NCBI GenBank assembly: GCA_945881835.1
Contig: CAMCVP010000008.1
Location: 1-64,000, forward strand
Length of the DNA: 64,000 bases
Direction of reading: 5' to 3'
Source: Chryseobacterium gleum
GTDB taxonomy: Bacteria; Bacteroidota; Bacteroidia; Flavobacteriales_D; Sanyastnellaceae
In this document: positions 32,658-42,127 of the stretch, piece after piece
How the letters are laid out: the number at the start of each line of letters is the position of its first letter
Numbering within the stretch: position 1 is the stretch's first letter
Translations under genes and position numbers: made by a program
Notes under the pieces: model-generated
Database searches by the model: none
What the model saw: the letters and a program-made list of their open reading frames with translations, nothing else
Told to the model about the DNA's origin: nothing

Positions 32658-35600
32658 GCACGCGCTCTGTTTTCGTTTCTCCGTTAGAACTCTTCGACTT
32701 CACCAAATAGATTCCTTCACTGAAATTTGAAACATCGAGCTTGTGAGAAGTGCTAAGTTTGTTTTCAGAAAGAATACACTTTCCCGTTAAATCATACATC
32801 TCCACCGTCGAAAGTGTAAGCCCATCCATAGATTGCACAAACACTGACTTCTCTGACGATTGGTAAATGCTTTTCACTCCACCTGCAACGTCATGTTCCA
32901 AGGTCATACATTGAATCATATTCAGGTTCGCTACCTGCGAAACAGCGTATGGCGGACAATTCGCAAGAAGCACGCAACGATAATCTTTTCCTGCAGTGAA
33001 CGCATTCGTGATCACTTGCATATTCGCTGTTTTCACACCTGAATAGTTGGAATCGTTAGTCAAATTCAACCATTTCTGCTGAGGGACATTAAAGTATTGC
33101 CATTGATATCTGAAGGTTGTATTCGCTGTGCCCGCACATGAGAAAAGCGCGGTAGAGTTCTCGCATGCCTGCTGATTAGTCGGATGCGAAACAACATTCA
33201 GTGGACCATTGTTGCTCCAAACAATAAGTTTCTTCGGAGAAGAGTAACTCGATAAAACATTACAAGTTCCTAAAACCTTGCAGCGGTAATACTTGTTGTT
33301 TAACGAAGTTGAAGGCTGAATAATACTCAAATCATTCGTGCTTACCCCATTGTAAAGACTACTGTTAGCAATATTTACATAAACAGATCCTTCCAACACT
33401 TGCCATTGATACGTTATACCTACTCCATGAGCATTCACTGTAAAGTGCGCTGTATCTGAAGTACAAGCGATTGCATTGTTCGACTGACCGCTAATACTGG
33501 TGTTTACATAAAGCGTTGCGTAGTTTGAATTCGTAATTCCGCAAGCCGAAGAGGCTACTACTCTGAATTGATTTCCGTTAAATGCAGACTTTGCTTTTAC
33601 AGTAAGAGTGTCGTTACGAACACCAATGTAATTTCCGGAATTAGACGCAATAGATCCTGTGTTATACAGGTTCGAAGTCGCCGAAAAATTTGTTTGCATT
33701 TGCCATTGGTAGTGCACAAAATCTTCGCAGACTGTAGCAACTGAAAAATCTTCCCATCCGCCTGCGCATACAACTAAATCGCTTGGCTGAACAGTGAACT
33801 GCGGAAGTAATTTAATATGAATGTTTTTTGGAAATGAATAAACGGGCAAATCACCAATACATGTCGTGGTAACCTTACAACGGAAATACTTTCCTTCCAA
33901 AGTAAGATTATTCTGAACGTTTACATCTAAGCTGTCGTTGTTCACTCCTATGAATGTTGTGGATTCACTCAAATTGGAGTAAACCCCATTTGAAGCGTCT
34001 GACATTTGCCATTGGTAAGAAAGCTCAATACCACGCGCTTCAATGTTAAAATGTGCAACATCATTTCCACACACAGTCTGATTCTTCGCTTGTTGAACAA
34101 CCTTGGTTCCGATTCCAATATAAACACCCAAGGTGTCTGTGCAACCATCATTGGAAACTTTAACACCGTATAACTGAGCACTTGATGTTAAGACAGTGTT
34201 CGGAATAACAGGCACGGTGCATGCCGAATTGGAATAAACTGTTGTCACGCCTGCTGTGTTCATAGCATCTGAGAAAACCAAATTTGCTAGGTCGAAAGAA
34301 CCTGGCTTACAAATATGCTGCGGCTCCGTGGCAGATAATTCAGGAGTGGTATTAATCTGAACCGTTAAATTCGTACTCGAAATCAAACCACAGGTCGTTG
34401 TTTTACGAATGGTGTAAATTCCCGATGTTGAAATAGCCGTTGGATTATTAACAACTGCGCCTTCAGCATTCAAAAATGAAATTGTTCCAATGGATGAATT
34501 TGCATCAAGAACAGTTGCCGAGGTTAGGTCTACTGTATTTGGAAAACAAACAGCCGCGGGTACATTCGACAAGGAGATACTTGGTGTGGTGTTCACCACA
34601 AGTTGACAAGCTGAAGAATAAACCAATGTTGGAGCATAAGTACCTGTTATTCTGCAGCGGAACGATCGTCCATTCATATTCTGAACGATATTCTGAACAA
34701 TGAGTGTGTTCGTTGCTGTTCCTTGAAAAACCGTAGTATTAGATAACAAAGTCCACACGCCATTCACCAACTCTTGCCATTTGTATGTTAGTCCGCAGCC
34801 TACAGCACTGCAGGTGATAGACGCATTCGTTCCCACGCAAACCACTTGATTTGCCGGAGGCTGAGTTACAAAACTTACCGGAGCATTCGATTGAATGACA
34901 ACAAAATTTGAAGAGGCTGTGCAGCCTGATGGACTTGTAACATTCAGAGAATAAGTTCCGCTCGTTGTTGCAGAATAAGTAACACCCGTGGCTCCTGAAA
35001 TAATTGCTCCGTTCTTTTTCCAAACATAGGTATATCCTTCAATTGAATTGGCTGTAAACAGCGTGCTTGCCCCGTTTCCGCATAAAAGTGAGCTTGCACT
35101 TGAAATTACAGGGGTAATCGCGTAACAAAAAGAAGCAATTCCACCTGAAGAAGCCAACCAAAAAGAATTTGCTCCACTCGCAGCGATTTCAGAAATGAAT
35201 TGCGAAGGAATGGATGAGTTCGAAGGTAAAAATTGTTGAACCGTTGAAAACACACTTCCCGATACCGTTCCTACCAATAAACCTTGATTTGAAGCCAAAA
35301 AATAAGTCGAGTTACTCGAAGAGTAATGTACATCTTGAATGGTCGCACTACTTCCCAAACCTTGAATTGAAATTGTAGTGAAGCCTCCCAAACTGTATTG
35401 AATGAACTTGCCGTTCGCTGCTGAAATATATACATCTCCATTACCTGAATTTACAGACAATCCTTGCAGACTTGAACTAAATCCATCACTATCCGAAGCA
35501 TCAAATAAACTCCATGAAGCATTTGACAAAATACTCATTGCGCTTGGCTCCAAAACATACAGTTCATTCTGAAGTCCTTCTTCCAAGTCAATAACATCCA

Positions 35601-36093
35601 ATCCTGTAATGGTCGAATTCCCGCTATTTAGATTAAAAACTTCGCCGTTTGAAAATCTAAACAGACCAGAACCCTCAACAGTAAAATAGATCTCGGAGTT
35701 AATTTCAACAATCTTCAAAACGCGTCCTGAAGGAAAGTTATTTGTGTTTACTGAAGTGTAAGGAATCCAAGCAATTCCATTGAAATTGGCAATACCATCA
35801 TCGGTAGCTGCCCAAATATTCGAATCAGTAACACGATCCATGTCATTCACAACGTCATTAGGAATTAATGAATTGAAAGTATTGTAAGACCCCCACGTCC
35901 CAGCATTTAACGTATTCACTCCAACATCGTGACTGGCCCATACAGATCCATTCTGCATTACTTCAATTGAAGTAACGTTATTCGATAATAATGAAGAGTT
36001 TGAAATAGTGTACTTGGTGAATTGCAAGATCTCTTGGGCATGAGAGACAGAAATGGAGACCAAAACAAAAAGAGAGGCTAGAATGTTTTTCAT
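32644..36093 (-). CDS. large secreted Ig-repeat T9SS protein with N-terminal propeller
   Basis: From the ATG at 36093 the protein is 1149 aa; six extra upstream residues are possible but MKNILASLFVLVSISVSHAQ is a clean signal peptide. The first 320 residues look like a beta-propeller with repeated sensor-propeller phrases (ASHDVGVNTL, AATDDGIANFNG). Then come several Ig-like/SprB-like repeats with the recurring Y-x-WQ core (TYKWQELVNG, SYQWQMSDAS, TYQWQVLEGS, RYQWQYFNV). A type A T9SS tail (VEMYDLTGKCILSE, FSEGIYLVKSKS) ends it. It is probably a surface adhesin. Its 3' end overlaps the glycosyltransferase gene by 14 bp. Confidence 0.82.
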   Translation of the reverse strand: MKNILASLFVLVSISVSHAQEILQFTKYTISNSSLLSNNVTSIEVMQNGSVWASHDVGVNTLNAGTWGSYNTFNSLIPNDVVNDMDRVTDSNIWAATDDGIANFNGIAWIPYTSVNTNNFPSGRVLKIVEINSEIYFTVEGSGLFRFSNGEVFNLNSGNSTITGLDVIDLEEGLQNELYVLEPSAMSILSNASWSLFDASDSDGFSSSLQGLSVNSGNGDVYISAANGKFIQYSLGGFTTISIQGLGSSATIQDVHYSSSNSTYFLASNQGLLVGTVSGSVFSTVQQFLPSNSSIPSQFISEIAASGANSFWLASSGGIASFCYAITPVISSASSLLCGNGASTLFTANSIEGYTYVWKKNGAIISGATGVTYSATTSGTYSLNVTSPSGCTASSNFVVIQSNAPVSFVTQPPANQVVCVGTNASITCSAVGCGLTYKWQELVNGVWTLLSNTTVFQGTATNTLIVQNIVQNMNGRSFRCRITGTYAPTLVYSSACQLVVNTTPSISLSNVPAAVCFPNTVDLTSATVLDANSSIGTISFLNAEGAVVNNPTAISTSGIYTIRKTTTCGLISSTNLTVQINTTPELSATEPQHICKPGSFDLANLVFSDAMNTAGVTTVYSNSACTVPVIPNTVLTSSAQLYGVKVSNDGCTDTLGVYIGIGTKVVQQAKNQTVCGNDVAHFNIEARGIELSYQWQMSDASNGVYSNLSESTTFIGVNNDSLDVNVQNNLTLEGKYFRCKVTTTCIGDLPVYSFPKNIHIKLLPQFTVQPSDLVVCAGGWEDFSVATVCEDFVHYQWQMQTNFSATSNLYNTGSIASNSGNYIGVRNDTLTVKAKSAFNGNQFRVVASSACGITNSNYATLYVNTSISGQSNNAIACTSDTAHFTVNAHGVGITYQWQVLEGSVYVNIANSSLYNGVSTNDLSIIQPSTSLNNKYYRCKVLGTCNVLSSYSSPKKLIVWSNNGPLNVVSHPTNQQACENSTALFSCAGTANTTFRYQWQYFNVPQQKWLNLTNDSNYSGVKTANMQVITNAFTAGKDYRCVLLANCPPYAVSQVANLNMIQCMTLEHDVAGGVKSIYQSSEKSVFVQSMDGLTLSTVEMYDLTGKCILSENKLSTSHKLDVSNFSEGIYLVKSKSSNGETKTERVLISN

Positions 36094-36108
36094 GGAAATT
36101 ATTTTGAA

Positions 36109-36116
36109 CAAAGTTA
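36109..36116 (-). promoter_or_regulatory. -7 box candidate for the Ig-repeat protein gene
   Basis: The minus strand reads TAACTTTG, an exact TANNTTTG match 15 bp before the chosen ATG at 36093. This would give a very short leader; no clear -33 box at about 20 nt spacing is seen. Confidence 0.4.
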
Positions 36117-36317
36117 GAACAGTTCAATCAGACCTAAGCACCAAAGTCTGATGATAAGAATTTAATAAAATTTGCATTCTCATCTTCACATTATGACGCC
36201 AATATGAATTAAATGTTAAGAGAACGTGACCTAAAATTATAACATATCCTTAATGCGCAAGATGTGGCTAAAAAGGAACCCTACTATAATTTTACACGCC
36301 AAATAATATTCCTTTTT

Positions 36318-39155
36318 ATGCGCATTAAACATCTCCTTTTATTGACCATTTCCATCTTTTTTGGACAAGCAATATTTGCACAAGATGCAATTTTCGGAAC
36401 AGTTATGGACTCTACCGAAAACAAACCTATTTACGGAGCCTTAGTTGTTATTGATGATGGCTCGGCTGGATTTGGCGCACAAACCGATTTCGACGGAAAA
36501 TTCTACATTCAAGGTATACCTCCGGGAATTCACTCGGTAACCATTACCATTTTTGGTTTTACGACCAAAAAATTCAATAGCGTTCAAGTTAGAACTGGAG
36601 GAAAGACAGATTTAGGAGTAATTAACATGAAGTCAGATGCTTTCAAGCTTGGCGGATTTGAAATTATTGCTGAACGTGTAACCGGAAACGAAGCGGCCGT
36701 GCTTTCTGAAATGAAAGGATTAGATGTAATTGCCGTTGGTATTTCTTCAGAGCAAATTAAGAAAAGTCCAGACGTAAATGCTGCGGAATCTGTAAAAAGA
36801 TTACCCGGTGTAAATATTAGCGAAGGACGATTTGCTGTTGTGCGTGGTTTATCTGAGCGTTACAATTATGTTCTTTTCAATGAGTCGTCTATGCCAAGCT
36901 CTGAGGCAGACATGAAAGCGTTTGCCTTCGATATCTTTCCCAGCTCTGTTATTGACCGCATTATTGTTTCAAAAACAGCTTCTCCGGATTTACCTGGTGA
37001 ATTTGCGGGTGGTGTCTTCAAAATATTCTCGAAGACCATTCCAGATAAGAATTTCATTCATGTAAATTATTCAAACTCTGTAAGATCACAAACTACGTTC
37101 AACCCTTTTTATGAGCAAGACAATGGAAGGTTTGGCGCTTTTGGATATGACGACGGAACATACTCACTTCCAACCGGTGCTGAATCAGATATTCAAACAT
37201 TGTCAGAAGGTGATCGCCTCTCATTAGGAAGTAAATTCAACAACACTTGGCTTGCTAAAGAAGGTATTGCACCGATGGACAAGCGTCTGAATTTTTCAAT
37301 CGGAAGAAGAAAGGAACTCGGTGACAGTGTAACCTTCGGTTCGTTATATGCATTAATGTATTCAGATACGCGTCAACTTTCCGAGGGAACACGTTATGTT
37401 GCTAAGCCAAGTTTAGAAGAATTGCCTTCGTTTAATTTCAATGAAAGCAATTATTTACACAGTACGCGCCTAGGATTAATGGCGAACTACGCCATTCGTA
37501 TTGGAAGTAAGCACAACATCTTCTTCCGTAATTTATACAATCACCAAGGGAATATTGGATTCAACTACCGTGAAGGTTACTTGGATGAAATTGCGTCTGA
37601 CGTGAAAGATTATACTTTATCGAATTCGTACAAGTCACTTTACTCTTCGCAATTAAACGGAAACCACACCCTTTCAAAAAGCTTAAAAGCCGATTGGAGC
37701 GTTGGTTATTCGGTAACAGATAAAGATGATCCGGACACGAGAAGATACAGACAAGGTAGAGAACCAAATTCTGAATTCGCCTATACGAACATCATTCCTT
37801 CTGCAGGTATTACGCCCTTCTCTTTCGGTAGAATTTATTCAAACTTACGCGAAAGTATTCTTACCGCTACTGCAAATATCGCATATACACCAGAGATCAA
37901 TTTCATTCCTGAATTTAAGCCAACATTCAAAGCCGGCGTGTTTTATGATTTGAAAGACAGAACTTACAATGTAAGAAACCTAGGCTTCTATGCTCCCAAT
38001 CCAATTGCTTTGGAACAACAATCATTGGAAGAGTTATTTGCCGATGCCAATTTCAATTCAGGTACCAACGGATTTGTCTTAAACGAGGACACCAAGCCAG
38101 ACTTTAGCTACACTGCAGGTAATAAGAACCTTTCGTATTTCGCAATGGCAAGCATTCCTGTTAAAAAACACATTGAAATCATTGGTGGTGTGCGTATTGA
38201 AAACAACACACAGTCTTTGAATTCACAATCTTTGGAGTTAATGACACCGGAAAATCCAGAAGGGTATATTACAGTAAATAGTCCGATTGTAAGTGTTTTA
38301 CCATCTGTTAACTTCACATACAAATTAGACGATAACAACTTACTTCGTGCGGCATATTCAAAAACCTTAAATCGTCCTGAATTCCGTGAGATTGCACCGT
38401 TATCTTATTTCGACTTCAATTCATTCGCTACCATCGACGGTAACCCGAATTTGAAAACACCAAGTGTAAAAAATTACGACGTGCGTTACGAGTACTATCC
38501 GAGCTACGACGAAATTGTGTCGGTAGGATTGTTCTACAAAGACTTTACGAACCCAATTGAAAATTACTTGTTGCTCCAAGCAAACCCTTCTTTCTCTTTT
38601 ACCAATGCACTTTCTGCCTATAGCGCAGGTGCAGAAGTTGAAATCAGAAAAAATTTGGTAGACTGGTTCCCTGAAAATAAGATTTTAAATAAGAGTAATG
38701 TCTTGTTGAATGCTGCCTATATCAAAAGCGAGGTGCAATTCGACCCATCTATTGCCTCTCAAGGTGCTAGCAGACCTATGTTTGGTCAGTCTCCATACAG
38801 TGTGAACTTCGGTTATTACTACACCAATGATAGCGCAGATTACAACATTGCTGTATTGTACAACATCATTGGCCCACGTATTTACATTGTGGGAAGCCGT
38901 GACATTTCTGGCTCTATCGAACGTCCAGATGTATACCAAATGCCACGTCACCAATTGGATCTTACGTTCACCAAGAACATTAAAGAGAACTACGAACTTC
39001 GTATTGCGGTTGCGGATATCTTAAATCAAAACAACTACTTCCTTCAAGATTACAATCAAGATGGCGTTTTAGATAACAACAGTTCGGAAGATGTTGTCTT
39101 CAACAATTACAAACGAGGAAGTTACGTTACCATCGGATTTACGGTCAAACTATAA
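36318..39155 (+). CDS. TonB-dependent outer-membrane receptor with N-terminal CNA_B-like domain
   Basis: From the ATG at 36318 the protein is 945 aa with signal peptide RIKHLLLLTISIFFGQAIFAQ; an upstream frame from 36264 is less likely. A carboxypeptidase-regulatory-like domain (IFGTVMDSTENKPIYGALVVI, about 25-105) precedes the plug (AAESVKRLPGVNISEGRFAVVRGLSERYNYVLFN). A beta-barrel ends in KRGSYVTIGFTVKL. The plug and RGLSERYN motif match the Oar-like group of Bacteroidota receptors. It imports an unknown ligand across the outer membrane with TonB energy. It is followed by a hairpin terminator and then a strongly expressed-looking T9SS protein. Confidence 0.9.
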   Translation: MRIKHLLLLTISIFFGQAIFAQDAIFGTVMDSTENKPIYGALVVIDDGSAGFGAQTDFDGKFYIQGIPPGIHSVTITIFGFTTKKFNSVQVRTGGKTDLGVINMKSDAFKLGGFEIIAERVTGNEAAVLSEMKGLDVIAVGISSEQIKKSPDVNAAESVKRLPGVNISEGRFAVVRGLSERYNYVLFNESSMPSSEADMKAFAFDIFPSSVIDRIIVSKTASPDLPGEFAGGVFKIFSKTIPDKNFIHVNYSNSVRSQTTFNPFYEQDNGRFGAFGYDDGTYSLPTGAESDIQTLSEGDRLSLGSKFNNTWLAKEGIAPMDKRLNFSIGRRKELGDSVTFGSLYALMYSDTRQLSEGTRYVAKPSLEELPSFNFNESNYLHSTRLGLMANYAIRIGSKHNIFFRNLYNHQGNIGFNYREGYLDEIASDVKDYTLSNSYKSLYSSQLNGNHTLSKSLKADWSVGYSVTDKDDPDTRRYRQGREPNSEFAYTNIIPSAGITPFSFGRIYSNLRESILTATANIAYTPEINFIPEFKPTFKAGVFYDLKDRTYNVRNLGFYAPNPIALEQQSLEELFADANFNSGTNGFVLNEDTKPDFSYTAGNKNLSYFAMASIPVKKHIEIIGGVRIENNTQSLNSQSLELMTPENPEGYITVNSPIVSVLPSVNFTYKLDDNNLLRAAYSKTLNRPEFREIAPLSYFDFNSFATIDGNPNLKTPSVKNYDVRYEYYPSYDEIVSVGLFYKDFTNPIENYLLLQANPSFSFTNALSAYSAGAEVEIRKNLVDWFPENKILNKSNVLLNAAYIKSEVQFDPSIASQGASRPMFGQSPYSVNFGYYYTNDSADYNIAVLYNIIGPRIYIVGSRDISGSIERPDVYQMPRHQLDLTFTKNIKENYELRIAVADILNQNNYFLQDYNQDGVLDNNSSEDVVFNNYKRGSYVTIGFTVKL

Positions 39156-39184
39156 GAAACATTCTCTTAACATTTCGGTTACAG

Positions 39185-39214
39185 AAGCGTCATGAAAGTG
39201 GCGCTTTTTTTTTT
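39185..39214 (+). terminator. rho-independent terminator after the TonB-dependent receptor
   Basis: AAGCGTCA and TGGCGCTT pair (one G-U) around the loop TGAAAG, followed by ten T. It lies 30 bp after the receptor stop. Confidence 0.8.
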
Positions 39215-39257
39215 ATTTCTTAACGCTAGTTCTGTTACAAATCAAACAGTGTCGAAA

Positions 39258-39265
39258 TAGCTTTG
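39258..39265 (+). promoter_or_regulatory. -7 box of the beta-helix T9SS gene
   Basis: TAGCTTTG fits TANNTTTG exactly, 23 bp upstream of the ATG at 39289 and after the previous terminator. The -33 region is weak (around CTGTTAC). Confidence 0.5.
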
Positions 39266-39288
39266 CACCAAACTAAATTATATTTATT

Positions 39289-41157
39289 ATGAAAAAACTT
39301 TTATCTATTGCCCTTTGCAGCTTAGGATTTGCTGCAAGCGCACAGCTTCAAGTGGACAACTTGGCTATCACTAGCCCTGCTTCGTTCGCTCAACACCCAT
39401 TCACCTACGTTTCTGACAACGGTGCTGGTGACACTCTTTATTCTGTTTCTGGGCACTTCGCTTACACGAACGCTCAAGACAAGAACTTCTATTTCCGTAA
39501 GCACAACCAGTATTTGTTGTCTGGTTATGTATACGTAGATTCTTTGGTTACTTTGAACATCCCAGCAGGTACTGTTATCAAGGGTGACAAAACAACTAAG
39601 GGTACCTTAATCATCAAGCGTGGTGCTAAATTGAAGGCAATCGGAACAAACACTGATCCTATCATTTTCACTTCTGCGGTTGTTCCTAACCCTACTGCTG
39701 TTCCTCCTGTGACTCGTGCTGCAGGTGACTGGGGTGGAATTGTTATTTGTGGTTCTGCACCAAACAACATCAGTAGCAACGTTCAATTAGAAGGTAACTA
39801 CGGTGCATTCCACGGTGGAACTAACCCAACTGACAACAGCGGAACTATCAAATTCGTTCGTATCGAATTTTCTGGTATCGCTTTGAACCCAAACCAAGAG
39901 ATCAACGGTCTAACTATGGGTTCAGTTGGTTCTGGTACTGTTCTTCACCACATTCAAGTTTCTTACAACGGTGACGACTCTTATGAGTGGTTCGGTGGAA
40001 CTGTTAATACTCGTTACTTAATCGCTTACAACACTGTAGATGATATGTTCGATGCTGACAACGGTTTCTCTGGTTTCAACCAGTGGGGTATTGGTCTTTC
40101 TGACCCTAACATCGCTGACGTTTCTAAGTCTAACGGTTTCGAGTGTGATAACAACGCTGGTGGTACTACTGCTACTCCTCGCACAAAGTGTATTTTCTCA
40201 AACTATGCACTTTTCGGTCCTTACAACCCAAACAACGCCGGTGCTGCTGTAACTTCTATCTCTTCTAACTTCGCTTCTGCTGCTCACTTACGTCGTAGCA
40301 CTCAAATTGGTGTTCACAACAGCGTATTTGTTGGATGGCCTAAAGGATTGTTATTAGATGGTACAACTACATTATCTGATGTTGTTGCTAACACTACAGG
40401 TGCTGCTACTTCAGTTACTTTCGCTAACAATATCTTCTCTAACATTAATCCAGTTGGTGGTTCTGTTACAGGTGGTGCATTGTATTCTACTGCTGGAACT
40501 GCTCCTGCTGGTTTCGTAATTGCTGATTGGGCTGCTGCTAACAACAACGTTGAAATCTCTTGGACTGATCTTAAGTATCAAAACCCATACGCAACTGCAT
40601 TGAACACTGCTGGTGTTGCTTTCGCACGTAACTTCGCTGCTAAGACAGGTAACCCACAAGCTTCAGGTGCTAGCTTCGCTGCTGCGCGTTTAACTACTCT
40701 TCCTACAGGTTTAGGTGCTGCTGGTTTAAGCAATTCAGTTGCTTACCGTGGTTTAGGTGGTAACTGGGGTGCTTCTGCTTTATCTCCTTGGATGAGCTTC
40801 ACACCACTTACTAACAACTACGATTTAGGTAACTACGCTTCATACATGGCTCCACAAGCTGCTGCTACTGAGCGTTCTATCGAGGCTACACAATTCGATT
40901 TCGAAAACGTAGCTATCTTCCCTAACCCAGCTAACGAGCAAACAATGTTCTCAGTTGAGTTTAACAACGAAGGAACTGCTACAATTTCTATCTACAACGT
41001 AGCTGGTCAATTGGTTAGCCAAACTCGTCAAACAGTTGCTGGTGGATTAAACGAATTCTTCTTCAACACTTCATCTTTAGAGAACGGTCTTTACATCGTT
41101 TCTATCGCTAACGGTGCAGAGGTTAAGTCGAACAACTTAATGGTTGATCACAACTAA
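39289..41157 (+). CDS. secreted beta-helix-like T9SS protein, strong codon bias
   Basis: The 622-aa protein has a signal peptide (MKKLLSIALCSLGFAASAQ). The body resembles right-handed parallel beta-helix surface proteins (VTLNIPAGTVIKGD, GTLIIKRGAKLKAIGT, NTRYLIAYNTVDDMFDADNGFSG). A type A T9SS tail (VAIFPNPANEQTMFSVEF, SLENGLYIVSIANG) ends it. Codon use differs from neighbours: Asn is nearly always AAC, Phe TTC, and Ala, Gly and Thr codons are mostly GCT, GGT and ACT, as in highly expressed genes. It has its own promoter-like box and a strong terminator. Its position after the TonB-dependent receptor is a pairing I recall from other Bacteroidota. The ligand is unknown. Confidence 0.85.
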   Translation: MKKLLSIALCSLGFAASAQLQVDNLAITSPASFAQHPFTYVSDNGAGDTLYSVSGHFAYTNAQDKNFYFRKHNQYLLSGYVYVDSLVTLNIPAGTVIKGDKTTKGTLIIKRGAKLKAIGTNTDPIIFTSAVVPNPTAVPPVTRAAGDWGGIVICGSAPNNISSNVQLEGNYGAFHGGTNPTDNSGTIKFVRIEFSGIALNPNQEINGLTMGSVGSGTVLHHIQVSYNGDDSYEWFGGTVNTRYLIAYNTVDDMFDADNGFSGFNQWGIGLSDPNIADVSKSNGFECDNNAGGTTATPRTKCIFSNYALFGPYNPNNAGAAVTSISSNFASAAHLRRSTQIGVHNSVFVGWPKGLLLDGTTTLSDVVANTTGAATSVTFANNIFSNINPVGGSVTGGALYSTAGTAPAGFVIADWAAANNNVEISWTDLKYQNPYATALNTAGVAFARNFAAKTGNPQASGASFAAARLTTLPTGLGAAGLSNSVAYRGLGGNWGASALSPWMSFTPLTNNYDLGNYASYMAPQAAATERSIEATQFDFENVAIFPNPANEQTMFSVEFNNEGTATISIYNVAGQLVSQTRQTVAGGLNEFFFNTSSLENGLYIVSIANGAEVKSNNLMVDHN

Positions 41158-41179
41158 TATTTCTTTTCTAAGAAAGAGA

Positions 41180-41209
41180 AAAGGTGTCCGAAAGGACACC
41201 TTTTTTTTT
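41180..41209 (+). terminator. strong rho-independent terminator
   Basis: AAAGGTGTCC and GGACACCTTT form a perfect 10-bp stem with a GAAA tetraloop, followed by a T-run, 23 bp after the beta-helix gene. With its A-rich left side it could also work for the minus-strand methyltransferase gene ending at 41230. Confidence 0.93.
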
Positions 41210-41229
41210 GTGCTCAAAAACAAAAAAAA

Positions 41230-42111
41230 CTAATTCTTCCTTCCGTAATAATAAAAATTACAAGCTAGAAAATTTGCCCACTTCTTCTTTTCAACGAATC
41301 GGTCTAGAAACTTAACAGGATGCAACGTCCATGAGAAAAAGATTCTCGCCATTTTCTTCAAAATTCCAATAGGCATTATCACAACAAAAAAGTCACGCGT
41401 AAAAAGCGCCCAAGCTGTAAACGGACCGGAACAGATTCCCTTTTCAACCAATGTAAATCCGTGACGTTCAAACAACGCTTCTATACCACTAATGGTGTAG
41501 CGCTGATAGTCCCAAGGGGCCATGTGATAAGCGCGCATGAACGGAATCTCAGCATAGACGACGCCACCCTTCTTCAATACACGAAACATCTCAGCTACAG
41601 CCTTATCTGGGTTCTTAACGTGCTCTAATACCGAAGAAGACAAATAGGCGTCTACTGATTCAGAGGCAATCGGCAACTCTTCTGCATCTCCAATAATTTC
41701 TACCTTCCCCCTTGTGGGTAATCCTAACTTCAAAATAGTCTTGTAACTCGAAAATGCTGAAATGAAAATCTTTTCTATGCCAGCACCCAAATTCAGAACA
41801 ATCTTATTCGAATCATCTGGATTTACATCTTGAAGTAACTTCCGAATACAACGTTTACTGGAATTCGACCACAAACGTTCTTCCGGCGTGGGTAATTTAC
41901 GTTTGTTGAATTGTTGCGGTTTGTATTCACCATTTTCATAATAATCACGTAAAGCATGCGATTCCCTTAACAACACGTCACTGTTGCTTATCTGCATATA
42001 TTCAGACTTGCAAGCAGTGCATTGCAAATTGTTGCTTTGCTCCAATAACTGGGCGTGACAAGCAGGACAAACTCGAATGAGTTCAACCTTTTTTAATTTT
42101 TCCATAAACAT
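41230..42111 (-). CDS. SAM-dependent methyltransferase with N-terminal zinc ribbon
   Basis: The 293-aa protein has an N-terminal Trm112-like zinc ribbon (CPACHAQLLEQ and CTACKSEY, about 15-40). A class I methyltransferase domain follows: KIVLNLGAGIEKIF as motif I, a central acidic EIIGDAEELPIASESVDAYLSSSVLEHV, and EMFRVLKKGGVVYAEIPF. This type often methylates glycan or lipid-linked sugar substrates. It is the last gene of the minus-strand export operon, 16 bp after wzc. A second ATG two codons downstream is an equally good start. The acceptor is unknown. Confidence 0.85.
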   Translation of the reverse strand: MFMEKLKKVELIRVCPACHAQLLEQSNNLQCTACKSEYMQISNSDVLLRESHALRDYYENGEYKPQQFNKRKLPTPEERLWSNSSKRCIRKLLQDVNPDDSNKIVLNLGAGIEKIFISAFSSYKTILKLGLPTRGKVEIIGDAEELPIASESVDAYLSSSVLEHVKNPDKAVAEMFRVLKKGGVVYAEIPFMRAYHMAPWDYQRYTISGIEALFERHGFTLVEKGICSGPFTAWALFTRDFFVVIMPIGILKKMARIFFSWTLHPVKFLDRFVEKKKWANFLACNFYYYGRKN

Positions 42112-42127
42112 TATTGTGTTTTTTTTC

